Assembly: GCA_023428515.1 (NCBI GenBank)
Contig: JAEYXI010000572.1
Coordinates: forward strand, 1-13,426
DNA: 13,426 nt
Direction: 5' to 3'
DNA from: Pseudomonadota bacterium
GTDB lineage: Bacteria > Pseudomonadota > Alphaproteobacteria > Rhizobiales > Rhizobiaceae
Shown: positions 6,039 to 13,392 of the stretch, in pieces
How positions within the stretch are numbered: position 1 is the stretch's first letter
Layout: the number at the start of each line of letters is the position of its first letter
Made by a program: the position numbers and the translations under genes
Notes under the pieces: generated by a model
Database searches by the model: none
Seen by the model: the letters and a program-made list of their open reading frames with translations, nothing else
What the model was told of the DNA's origin: nothing

Positions 6039-7481
6039 ATGGACATGTTGATCGATGGCGGCTGGACGGGTGCGTCCGACGGGTCGGTCGACCCAGTGCT
6101 CAATCCAGCTACCGACGAGCAGATCGACATCGTGCCCCGCGCCACCTCCGCCGATGTGACGCGCGCCGTTGCGGCCGCGCAGCGCGGCAAGGCGGCGATG
6201 GCCGCGATGCCGGCCTGGAGGCGCTACGAGATTCTCGAAGCGGTCGCCCGGCGCATCGAGGAAAACCAGACGGAACTCGGCAGTCTGCTCTGCCGCGAGA
6301 ACGGCAAGCGCATCGGCGAGACGACCAGCGAGGTCGGCGTCGCCGCGCGTATCTTCCGCGGCTATGCGGAGGAGGCGAAGCGCATTTTCGGCCGCTCTGT
6401 GCCGCTGAATTCCGTCCCCGGCCGCGAGAAATCGCTGGCCATCACGACGCGCGAGCCTTTGGGCGTCGTCGCGGCGATCGTGCCGTTCAATTATCCGGTC
6501 GAGCTCTGGAGCCACAAGGTGGCGGGCGGGCTTGCGGCCGGCAACGCTGTCATCGCCAAGACGCCGGAAGACTGTCCGCTCGCCGTCATCGAGATCACCC
6601 GTTACCTGGAAGAGGCCGGCCTTCCGCCGGGAGCGCATCAGCTGCTCACTGGCGGGCGCGAGGTGGGCGAGGCACTGGTGCGGGCCGACGGCGTGCAGAT
6701 GATCGCCATGACCGGCTCGACGGCAGCCGGCAAGCGCATCCTCGAAGTCGCGGCAGCGACGCTGAAGAAAGTGCATCTCGAGCTCGGCGGCAACGACGCG
6801 ACGATCGTCTGCGGCGACGCCGACATAGAGGCGACGGCGGCAGCGCTTGTCGCCGGCCGCTTCACCTCGGGCAACGGCCAGATCTGCTGCGCGGTGAAGC
6901 GCGTGTTGGTCGAGCGGCCGGTCTACCAGAAGCTGCTCGACGCGGTCGCCGCGAAGACGAAAACGTTGAAGGTCGGCGATCCCTCAGACCTCGAGACCGA
7001 TGTCGGGCCGCTGATCAACCGGCGCGGCGCCGAGCGCGTCGAAGCGCAGGTGCGCCAGGCCGTGGCGGACGGCGCGGAAATCGTCACGGGTGGGATGCGG
7101 CGCGACAATTTCTTCGAGCCGACTATCCTCACAGGCGTCACTCCCGGCACGCCCGCCTTCGCCGACGAGACGTTTGGCCCCGTGCTGCCGCTTATTCCTT
7201 ACGAGCGCTTCGAGGATGCACTGGCGCTCGCCAATGACAGCCCGTTCGGCCTGCAGGCTGCGATCTTCACGCACGATCTGCGCAAGGTGATGCGCGCCTA
7301 TGAAGCGCTGGACGTTGGCACTGTCGTCGTCAACCACACGACGGCGGTGCGAGTCGAGACGCTGCCTTTCGGTGGCAACAAGGGGAGTGGCAACGGCCGC
7401 GAAGGCATCCACGACACGCTGCACGAGATGAGCAAGGAAAAGACGCTGCTGCTGCACGAAGTGTTTGGAGCAGCAGTCTGA
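6039..7481 (+). CDS. NAD(P)-dependent aldehyde dehydrogenase
   Basis: A 480-residue member of the ALDH superfamily, oxidising an aldehyde to the carboxylate. Visible landmarks are the catalytic Asn in PFNYP (Asn151), the cofactor-contacting Lys in AKTPED (Lys174), TGSTAAGKRI of the Rossmann fold, the general base Glu in LELGG (Glu248), and the nucleophile in GQICC (Cys283, followed by Cys284). The C-terminal ETFGPVLPLIPY and PFGGNKGSG segments are also present. ATG 6039 has a strong GGGAGGA 6 bp upstream; a GTG at 6000 in the same frame lacks this. The stop overlaps the next start by 1 nt (TGATG), so it is translationally coupled to the ABC transporter. The substrate is unknown; a vanillin-, benzaldehyde- or semialdehyde-type enzyme are all possible. 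Confidence 0.9.
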   Translation: MDMLIDGGWTGASDGSVDPVLNPATDEQIDIVPRATSADVTRAVAAAQRGKAAMAAMPAWRRYEILEAVARRIEENQTELGSLLCRENGKRIGETTSEVGVAARIFRGYAEEAKRIFGRSVPLNSVPGREKSLAITTREPLGVVAAIVPFNYPVELWSHKVAGGLAAGNAVIAKTPEDCPLAVIEITRYLEEAGLPPGAHQLLTGGREVGEALVRADGVQMIAMTGSTAAGKRILEVAAATLKKVHLELGGNDATIVCGDADIEATAAALVAGRFTSGNGQICCAVKRVLVERPVYQKLLDAVAAKTKTLKVGDPSDLETDVGPLINRRGAERVEAQVRQAVADGAEIVTGGMRRDNFFEPTILTGVTPGTPAFADETFGPVLPLIPYERFEDALALANDSPFGLQAAIFTHDLRKVMRAYEALDVGTVVVNHTTAVRVETLPFGGNKGSGNGREGIHDTLHEMSKEKTLLLHEVFGAAV

Positions 7482-9004
7482 TGCCTCATCTCGCGGTCAG
7501 CCATATCGCCAAGAGCTATGACGGCAATCCGGCCGTACGCGACATCTCCTTCGAGGTCACGGCGGGTAGGGTGCTGGCGCTTTGCGGCGAGAACGGCGCC
7601 GGCAAGTCGACGCTGATGAAGATGCTGTCCGGCGCAACGAAGCCCGACGCCGGCGAGATCCTGCTCGACGGCAAGCCGGTGGCGATCGGCGGTCCCTCAG
7701 ACGCGATGGCGCTCGGCGTCCGCACCGTCTACCAGGAACTGTCGCTGCTGCCGCATCTCTCCGTCGCCGAAAACATGCTGCTCGGCCGCATGCCGACGCG
7801 AGGTCTTTCCTTCGTGGTGGACTGGCCGGAGGCGAACCGGATCGCGGCGCGCGTGCTTGCCGATTTCGGTTTTCCGGAAATCGATCCCGCTGCGCTGGTA
7901 AGCACGCTCAGCGTCGCGCGCCAGCAGATCGTCGAGATCGCCAAGGCGCTGGTCGCCGAGCCTAAAATTCTCATTCTCGACGAACCGACCGCCGTGATCT
8001 CTGCCGCCGAGGCGTCAAAACTGTTCGACAAGGTGCGGAGCCTCGCCGCCAACGGCACCACGGTGCTCTACATCTCGCACCGGCTGGAGGAAGTCTACGC
8101 AATCGCCGACGAGATCGTCGTGCTGAAGGATGGGCGCAGCGTTCTGTCCGGCAAGGTCGCCGAACTCGATCAGGAGCGTCTGATCAGCGCGATGGTCGGC
8201 CGGCCGTTATCGGCGATCTTCCCGAAAAGAAAGGGCGAGTCTGGCAGACCGGTGCTCGAAGTCGAAAAGCTGTCGCTGGGCGATGCCTTCGAAGATGTAA
8301 GTTTCGAGGTCCGCGCCGGCGAGATTGTCGGCATGTTCGGTCTGGTCGGCAGCGGTCGCACCGAGATCGCCAAGGCTATCTTCGGGGCCACACCTGCCGA
8401 AAATGGCGTGGTGCGTCTGAACGGTGCTGCATCCAATTTCGCAACACCATCGCAGGCCGTGCGCAGCCATGTCGCCATGCTCACCGAGGACCGCAAGGGG
8501 GACGGCCTGGCGCTCGACGCCAGCGTCATCGACAATGCCGGCCTCGCCAGTTTCGCGCGGTATGCGCCGAACGGCGTGATCGACGGCGCGAAGCGCCGGC
8601 AGCTCGTCGGCGAGAAGGTTCGCGAACTGTCGATCAAGCTCGCCGATCCGGCCCAGCCGGTGCGGCAGCTATCGGGCGGCAACCAGCAGAAAGTGGTTCT
8701 CGCCAAATGGTTGCTTGTCGAGAACATCCAACTCTTCATCTTCGACGAACCGACGCGCGGCGTCGACATCGCCACCAAGGTTGAGATCTACCAGATGATC
8801 CGCGACCTCGCCGACAGCGGTGTAGCCGTGCTGATGATCTCCTCCGAAATGCCCGAGGTGCTCGGCATGGCCGACAGGCTGCTTGTCGTGCGCGATGGGC
8901 GGATCGTCGCCGAACTCCTGCCGAAGAATTTCCAGCCTGAGACTGTCTTCGCGCACGCTGCCGGCCTGGAACCCGGCGAGAAGCGACCGGAGCAACTCCA
9001 TTGA
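7481..9004 (+). CDS. Sugar-type ABC importer ATP-binding protein (RbsA/XylG/MglA-like, two ABC domains)
   Basis: A 507-residue cytoplasmic ATPase with two tandem nucleotide-binding domains. Domain 1 has Walker A GENGAGKST (36-44), an atypical signature LSVARQQ (143-149) and Walker B LDEP (Asp167-Glu168). Domain 2 has the degenerate Walker A GLVGSGRTE (287-295, Arg replacing Lys), signature LSGGNQQ (397-403) and Walker B FDEPTRGVDI (Asp422-Glu423). This asymmetry is the rule in the CUT2 (RbsA/MglA) class, which imports monosaccharides and similar polyols or signalling molecules with a single permease type. The start ATG overlaps the dehydrogenase stop. It energises the permease encoded next. 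Confidence 0.95.
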   Translation: MPHLAVSHIAKSYDGNPAVRDISFEVTAGRVLALCGENGAGKSTLMKMLSGATKPDAGEILLDGKPVAIGGPSDAMALGVRTVYQELSLLPHLSVAENMLLGRMPTRGLSFVVDWPEANRIAARVLADFGFPEIDPAALVSTLSVARQQIVEIAKALVAEPKILILDEPTAVISAAEASKLFDKVRSLAANGTTVLYISHRLEEVYAIADEIVVLKDGRSVLSGKVAELDQERLISAMVGRPLSAIFPKRKGESGRPVLEVEKLSLGDAFEDVSFEVRAGEIVGMFGLVGSGRTEIAKAIFGATPAENGVVRLNGAASNFATPSQAVRSHVAMLTEDRKGDGLALDASVIDNAGLASFARYAPNGVIDGAKRRQLVGEKVRELSIKLADPAQPVRQLSGGNQQKVVLAKWLLVENIQLFIFDEPTRGVDIATKVEIYQMIRDLADSGVAVLMISSEMPEVLGMADRLLVVRDGRIVAELLPKNFQPETVFAHAAGLEPGEKRPEQLH

Positions 9005-9963
9005 GCGAGACGGCGACCGTGACTTCGCATCCGCAGCCGGCCTTGCTGCAGCGCTTCAGCCGCGCCGACCTGCTCTTCGTCGCGGCGATCCTGCTGCTCA
9101 TCCTGTTCGCAGCGGTGGCGTCGGATGCTTTCCTGACCCAGCGCAACCTCGTCAACATCTCGCGCCAGCTCGTCACCAACGGTTTCCTGAGCCTCGGCAT
9201 GCTGATGGTGATCCGTACCGGCGGTATCGACCTCTCTGTCGGTTCGGTGCTGGCGCTGGCCGGCCTGCTCGCGACAGGCCTGCAGGAGCACATGCATTTT
9301 TCGGCGGCAATCGCGGTTGCGCTCGCGATGGGAGCGTTCGTCGGCTTCCTCAACGGCTGGCTGACTGCCCGATTCAACCTGCAACCCTTCATCGTAACGC
9401 TGGCGACCATGGGGAGCTTGCGTGGCCTCACTTACGTCTACGCCGACACGCCGCGCTATCCTGTCGACGAAATGTTCCGTGCGCTGATCGGCGGCGCTTT
9501 CGTCGGCCCCATTCCCGTCAACTTCATTATCTTCGCGCTGGCCGTGCCCTGCGTGTGGTTCTACCTCAACCATACCGTTTCGGGTCGCGCGGCCTTCGCG
9601 CTCGGCGTCAACAAGGAAGCCGTGCGCCTCGCTGGCGTGGACGTCAACAAGCACCTGATCTTCGCCTATGTCGCCTGCGGCTTTTTCGCGGCGATCGCCG
9701 GCGTGCTGCTTGCCTCGCGGCTCGGCATCGCACAGCCGAGCGTCGGCGTCGGCTATGAACTCGACGCCATTGCGGCGGTGGTGATCGGCGGCGGACTGCT
9801 CGGCGGCGGAGGCGGCACGGCTGTCGGTGTGCTCGGCGGCGTGGTGGCGCTCGCCGTCGTCGACAACGTGCTCAATCTCTTCAATGTCGACTCTTACTAC
9901 CAGCAGCTTCTGAAGGGCCTGATCATCCTGGTGGCGGTGCTCGCCAGGCGCAAGAAGGCATAA
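9001..9963 (+). CDS. ABC importer permease, RbsC/BPD_transp_2 family
   Basis: A 320-residue polytopic inner-membrane protein with about eight to ten hydrophobic helices (the first near residues 24-41). The family signature GGIDLSVGS is at 74-82, and the C-terminal GG-rich segment is followed by VVDNVLNLFNVDSYYQQLLKG, also typical of RbsC-like permeases. It forms the homodimeric channel for the ATPase encoded upstream. The start is a TTG at 9001 within a 4-bp overlap (TTGA) with the upstream stop. GGAG at 8989-8992 lies 8 bp before it, and no ATG exists until Met67, beyond helix 1, so the rare start is well supported. The C terminus ends in a basic ARRKKA tail. Confidence 0.92.
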   Translation: MSETATVTSHPQPALLQRFSRADLLFVAAILLLILFAAVASDAFLTQRNLVNISRQLVTNGFLSLGMLMVIRTGGIDLSVGSVLALAGLLATGLQEHMHFSAAIAVALAMGAFVGFLNGWLTARFNLQPFIVTLATMGSLRGLTYVYADTPRYPVDEMFRALIGGAFVGPIPVNFIIFALAVPCVWFYLNHTVSGRAAFALGVNKEAVRLAGVDVNKHLIFAYVACGFFAAIAGVLLASRLGIAQPSVGVGYELDAIAAVVIGGGLLGGGGGTAVGVLGGVVALAVVDNVLNLFNVDSYYQQLLKGLIILVAVLARRKKA

Positions 9964-9967
9964 AACC

Positions 9968-9983
9968 GCCGGCGCGCGCCGGC
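9968..9983. repeat. Intercistronic GC palindrome before the binding-protein gene
   Basis: GCCGGCGCGCGCCGGC is a perfect 16-bp palindrome just after the permease stop. As RNA it folds into a 6-bp all-GC stem with a GCGC loop. Such hairpins between transporter and binding-protein genes often protect one side of the mRNA and adjust protein ratios. There is no T-tract. The next gene's RBS starts 7 bp further on. Confidence 0.55.
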
Positions 9984-10001
9984 TCATCAAGGGAGGATGG
10001 A

Positions 10002-10961
10002 ATGACATTTTTCGGAGGATTGAGAAACGCGGCGCTCGCCGGGTTTGCCCTATCGGCGCTCGCGGCCGCGCCTGCATCTGCGCAGGACAAGGAGATCAAG
10101 GTCGGCATGGTGAACCTGTCGCTCTGCTGCGCTTATTTCGTCGGCATGGACGCCGCCGTGAAGGACGAGGCGGGCCATTTCTCCAACGTCAAGGTGCTGT
10201 CGACCGATGCCAAGGGCGACGTCGCCAAGCTGACCTCTGACGTCGAGGACCTGCTCAACCAGAACGTCGACGTGTTCATCATCTCCGGCGCCTGGATCGA
10301 GGCGGCTCCGGCTGCGCTCGAGGCCATCAACCAGGCCGGCACGCCGATCGTCATGGTCGACCGCCTGCTCAAGGGCGGCGACTTCACCGCATGGGTCGGA
10401 CCTGACAACCGCGCCATTGGCGAGGGCATCGGCGACTACATCGTCGAGCGCCTCGACGGCAAAGGCAAGGTGGCGATCATCCGCGGCGGCCCGGCCGACA
10501 ACACGATCGGCTCCAACCGCTCGGAGGGCGTGCAGTCGAAATTCCAGGGCACCAGCATAGAGGCGGTCGTCGCGCCTGGCTGGGGCGAATGGAGCGCCGA
10601 CGGCGGCTTCACCCAGATGGAGGACCTGCTATCGAAGAATGACGACCTCAATGCCGTCTTCTGCGAGAACGACTCCATGTGCCTCGGCGCGCAGAAGGCG
10701 ATCGCCGACGCCGGCAAGGCAGAGCAGATCTTCATCGCCTCGGTCGACGGCGAAATGGGCACGCTGAAGGAGATCATGCGCGACGGCTCGAACTACGGCG
10801 CGACCGGCCGCAACTCATCCGACCAGATTGGCCGCGCCGGCTTCAACCGCGCCATGGCGATCGTCGCCGGTGGTTCGCCCGAGAAAGAAACGGCGCTGCC
10901 CTCGCCGATCATCACCGAGGAGAATGCGGTCAAGTTCTACGACGAAACCAGCAAGTTCTAG
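10002..10961 (+). CDS. Periplasmic sugar-type substrate-binding protein (Peripla_BP_4)
   Basis: A 319-residue protein with a Sec signal peptide (about residues 1-27, cleavage after APASA) and no lipobox. The mature part has the two-lobed periplasmic-binding-protein type I pattern: KVGMVNLSL, then VDVFIISGAWIEAAPAAL, the hinge WVGPDNRAIGEGIGDY, and the second-lobe ligand segment FCENDSMCLGA. Ribose- and xylose-type homologues usually have a NPFF-like loop at the position of SLCCAYF and NDxMALGA at the second. Here Cys42-Cys43 and Cys221/Cys227 sit at these cleft positions, which is unusual. RBS GGGAGGA lies 4 bp before the ATG. It feeds the ATPase/permease pair upstream. The ligand cannot be named. 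Confidence 0.9.
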   Translation: MTFFGGLRNAALAGFALSALAAAPASAQDKEIKVGMVNLSLCCAYFVGMDAAVKDEAGHFSNVKVLSTDAKGDVAKLTSDVEDLLNQNVDVFIISGAWIEAAPAALEAINQAGTPIVMVDRLLKGGDFTAWVGPDNRAIGEGIGDYIVERLDGKGKVAIIRGGPADNTIGSNRSEGVQSKFQGTSIEAVVAPGWGEWSADGGFTQMEDLLSKNDDLNAVFCENDSMCLGAQKAIADAGKAEQIFIASVDGEMGTLKEIMRDGSNYGATGRNSSDQIGRAGFNRAMAIVAGGSPEKETALPSPIITEENAVKFYDETSKF

Positions 10962-10974
10962 TTGAATACATATT

Positions 10975-11004
10975 GCTCGATCCCGGCATTTGCTGGGATC
11001 GAGC
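10975..11004 (+). terminator. Hairpin closing the aldehyde dehydrogenase/ABC operon
   Basis: GCTCGATCCC at 10975-10984 pairs with GGGATCGAGC at 10995-11004. The stem continues inward to 13 bp with one G-U and an ATTT loop. It lies 13 bp after the stop of the binding-protein gene. No U-tract follows, so it may act as a 3' stabilising structure or a weak terminator. Confidence 0.55.
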
Positions 11005-11255
11005 GGACTGTCCAGCCCCGGCCCAACCTGCCGACAATCGGTCATTCCCGCTGCCACATCAGATTGGCAGCTCGCTTCATCTCGCCGGACTCGCGCTACG
11101 GCACTGGTATGCAGCGTCTCGGATCCAATCTGGAGCAACCCAGTTTGACGATCTAGCTGGACGCGATCCTCCGTCACGCTCACCAGCATTCGAAGCCGAC
11201 GGCGCTACTGTGCCACGGGCCGATCGCGATGCTCTCGGCGCTGGTCGTAGCGTTC
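11005..11255. other. Noncoding stretch upstream of the istB remnant
   Basis: No open frame here resembles a known protein. A 7-bp inverted repeat (GCTGCCA at 11050-11056, TGGCAGC at 11065-11071, 8-nt loop) is the only clear structure. Together with 11256-11536 it makes a 575-bp gene-poor interval between two transport operons, with signs of past IS insertion. Confidence 0.4.
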
Positions 11256-11362
11256 CACACCCGAAAGATGCATATCGCAACGGCGCTCCGTGTCCTAAGG
11301 CGATCAAGTATCATCGCAAGCGGGTGCGCTTGTTCTCCACGGTCGAGTTCGTCAATGCGCTC
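11256..11362 (+). pseudogene. Decayed fragment of IS21-family istB (transposase helper ATPase)
   Basis: One frame reads HTRKMHIATALRV (11256-11294), resembling the IstB P-loop region GTGKTHIATALGV with key Gly and Thr residues lost. After a 5-nt interval the next frame reads AIKYHRKRVRLFSTVEFVNAL (11300-11362), matching the following IstB segment (AIEHHRKRVRFFSTVELVNALE in family members). The two pieces are in the right order, but a frameshift lies between them and nothing IstB-like follows. IstB is about 250 residues, so this is a remnant of roughly 35 codons. No istA or terminal repeats were seen. The family comparison is from memory. Confidence 0.65.
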
Positions 11363-11385
11363 CGGTGGCATGCGAATGCGGTGAA

Positions 11386-11425
11386 CCGTCATCGAACTGA
11401 CATGTCCCTGACATCCGACCGTCAC
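11386..11425 (+). promoter_or_regulatory. Four-unit PHO box array (PhoB operator) upstream of phnC
   Basis: Four 7-bp units occur with an exact 11-bp period: CCGTCAT (11386), CTGACAT (11397), CTGACAT (11408) and CCGTCAC (11419), separated by 4-bp spacers. PHO boxes are direct repeats of CTGTCAT-like 7-mers with 4-bp spacers; the first three units match 6 of 7 positions and the last 5 of 7. Two adjacent PHO boxes are thus present, in the right place to activate phnCD under phosphate starvation. A -10 would be expected near 11435-11440 (CTAGGC, weak). Confidence 0.75.
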
Positions 11426-11536
11426 GTGCGGGAACTAGGCGTGAGGCCTCATCCGCCCGTGGCGTGAAGGCGTCGCCGCATGGACCCGCCGGCTATCAGA
11501 TGTCTCCGGCTTCGATAAAACTGGAGGAGCGATGCT

Positions 11537-12376
11537 ATGACGGCCATCTGCATCCGTAATCTGTCGAAAAGCTTCGGCAAGAAGCGCGCCCTGGACAATG
11601 TCAGTCTCGATATCCAACGCGGCGAGATGGTTGCGCTGATCGGAGCGTCGGGCTCTGGCAAAAGCACGCTCATCCGCCATATCTGTGGCCTGGAGGTCGC
11701 CCAGTCTGGCCAGAGCAAGATCGAAATCCTCGGCAATTCGATCCAGGACGGCGGCCGCCTCGCGGCCAAGGCGCGGGAGATGCGCCGCAACATCGGCGTC
11801 GTCTTCCAGCAGTTCAATCTCGTCGGCCGCCTCTCCGTCATATCCAACGTCCTGCTCGGCAATCTCGGCCACATCCCCGCGTGGCGTGGCACGCTCGGCC
11901 TTTTCACCGCCCGGGAGAAGAAGGCGGCACGCGAGGCGCTCGCGCGCGTCGGTATCCCCGAAGTCGCGTGGCAGCGCGCGTCGACCCTGTCGGGCGGCCA
12001 GCAGCAGCGTGCCGCGATCGCCCGCACGCTGGTGCAGCGCTCCAACATCCTGCTCGCCGACGAGCCGATCGCGTCGCTCGACCCGTCCTCCGCCCGCCGC
12101 GTCATGGAAATCCTCGCCGCTGTGAACCGCGACGAGCAGATCACCTGCGTCGTGTCGCTGCATCAGGTCGAATATGCGCGGCGCTACTGCCCGCGCACGA
12201 TCGCGCTGCGCGACGGACGCGTCGTCTTCGACGGCCCGTCTTCGGAGCTGACCAACCAGATGCTGGTCGAGCTCTACGGAGACAATTCCGAGGAACTGAT
12301 TTTGCCGGACGCTCCGATGCAACCGGCGAAACCGAAGCGCGCGCCGGAACCCGGACGCGTTCCGGCCTTCGCATAA
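11537..12376 (+). CDS. phnC: Phosphonate/phosphate ABC transporter ATP-binding protein PhnC
   Basis: A 279-residue single-domain ABC ATPase of the PhnC family. Walker A GASGSGKST lies at 36-44, the Q-loop is in FQQFNLVGRLSV, the PhnC-typical insert is LLGNLGHIPAWRGTLGLF, the signature LSGGQQQR is at 151-158, and Walker B is ADEPIASLDP (Asp175-Glu176). The SLHQVEYARRYCPR H-loop segment is also typical of PhnC. A Pro/Ala/Lys-rich tail of about 20 residues follows the conserved end. RBS GGAGGAG (11523-11529) lies 7 bp upstream of ATG 11537. The ATG at 11532 stops after two codons. With phnD 26 bp downstream and PHO boxes upstream, it belongs to a Pho-regulated importer. In Sinorhizobium meliloti the equivalent genes are called phoC/phoD and also carry phosphate. 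Confidence 0.92.
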   Translation: MTAICIRNLSKSFGKKRALDNVSLDIQRGEMVALIGASGSGKSTLIRHICGLEVAQSGQSKIEILGNSIQDGGRLAAKAREMRRNIGVVFQQFNLVGRLSVISNVLLGNLGHIPAWRGTLGLFTAREKKAAREALARVGIPEVAWQRASTLSGGQQQRAAIARTLVQRSNILLADEPIASLDPSSARRVMEILAAVNRDEQITCVVSLHQVEYARRYCPRTIALRDGRVVFDGPSSELTNQMLVELYGDNSEELILPDAPMQPAKPKRAPEPGRVPAFA

Positions 12377-12402
12377 CTCAACCACGAACAGGGAATTTAG
12401 CC

Positions 12403-13392
12403 ATGAACGCATTCTTCAAGGGCGTGGCCGCCGCGGCTTTGGCGGTCACGCTGTCCGGCGCCGCTCTCGCCGAGGAGATCAACTTCGGCATCATCTCCAC
12501 CGAGTCGCAGCAGAACCTGAAGCCGAAATGGGATCCGCTGCTGGCCGACTTCGCCAAGGCGACGGGCCTTGAGGTGAAGCCGTTCTTCGCCTCCGACTAT
12601 TCGGGCGTCATCGAGGGCATGCGTTTCGGCAAGGTCCAGATGGCCTGGTACGGCAACAAGTCGGCGATGGAAGCCGTCGACCGCGCCGAGGGCGAGGTGT
12701 TCGCGCAGACCGTCGCGGCGAGCGGGGAGCCCGGCTACTACTCGCTGATCCTCGCACCGAAGGACAGCCCGCTTAACTCCGTCGAGGACCTGCTGAAGTG
12801 CGACCAGTCGCTGAACTTCGGCCTCGGCGACCCGAACTCGACCTCGGGCTACCTGGTGCCGATGACCTTCGTCTTCTCGGCCAACAAGATCGACCCGAAG
12901 ACCTGCTTCAAGAACGTTACCAATGCCAACCACGAGACCAACGCCATGGCTGTTGCCAATGGCCAGGTCGACGCGGCCTCGAACAACACCGAGAACCTGG
13001 CGCTGATAGAAAAGAACCAGCCGGCAGCCTTCGAGAAGATCAAGGTGATCTGGAAGTCGCCGCTGATCCCTTCCGATCCGATCGTTTGGCGCAAGGACCT
13101 GTCCGAGGAGACCAAGGCCAAGATCAAGGAATTCTTCCTCACCTACGGCACCGACAAGTCGAAGGGCGACGTCGCCAAGGAGAAGGAAGTGCTCGCCGGT
13201 CTCGAATGGGCGCCGTTCCGCGACTCGTCGGACGACCAGCTCCTGCCGATCCGCGTCATGGAACTGACCAAGTCGATCGCGCAGACCGAGGCTGACACGT
13301 CGCTGTCGGAAGCCGACAAGAAAGCCAAGATCGAAAAGCTCGAGGCCGAGAAAGCTACTTACGAAAAGAAGCTCAAGGCGACCCAGAGCTGA
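12403..13392 (+). CDS. phnD: Phosphonate/phosphate ABC transporter periplasmic binding protein PhnD
   Basis: A 329-residue protein with a Sec signal peptide (about 1-23, cleavage after AALA). The mature PhnD fold follows, starting INFGIISTESQQNLKPKWDP. Likely ligand contacts are the aromatic Tyr83 in AWYGNKSA, the phosphonate-binding Ser/Thr cluster NSTSGYL (Ser146-Thr147-Ser148), His177 in NHETNAMAV and Asp190 in GQVDAAS. These correspond to the phosphonate pocket of E. coli PhnD. A highly charged helical tail (about 290-329) ends the protein. AGGGAA 7 bp upstream of ATG 12403 is the RBS. Only 34 bp follow in the window and show no start of the expected permease gene phnE. Confidence 0.93.
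   Translation: MNAFFKGVAAAALAVTLSGAALAEEINFGIISTESQQNLKPKWDPLLADFAKATGLEVKPFFASDYSGVIEGMRFGKVQMAWYGNKSAMEAVDRAEGEVFAQTVAASGEPGYYSLILAPKDSPLNSVEDLLKCDQSLNFGLGDPNSTSGYLVPMTFVFSANKIDPKTCFKNVTNANHETNAMAVANGQVDAASNNTENLALIEKNQPAAFEKIKVIWKSPLIPSDPIVWRKDLSEETKAKIKEFFLTYGTDKSKGDVAKEKEVLAGLEWAPFRDSSDDQLLPIRVMELTKSIAQTEADTSLSEADKKAKIEKLEAEKATYEKKLKATQS

Noticed and set aside
8788..10077. 429-codon minus-strand open frame across the ATPase, permease and binding-protein genes
   Set aside because: It spans three well-supported plus-strand genes in antisense. It is His/Asp/Arg/Glu-rich low-complexity translation typical of GC-rich shadows.
11480..11518. 12-codon reading frame (MDPPAIRCLRLR) in the phnC leader
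   Set aside because: A GAAGG lies upstream at plausible spacing, but nothing suggests a leader peptide mechanism; too short to support.
11435..12412. 325-codon minus-strand frame opposite phnC
   Set aside because: PhnC on the plus strand has complete ABC motifs; the antisense frame has none.
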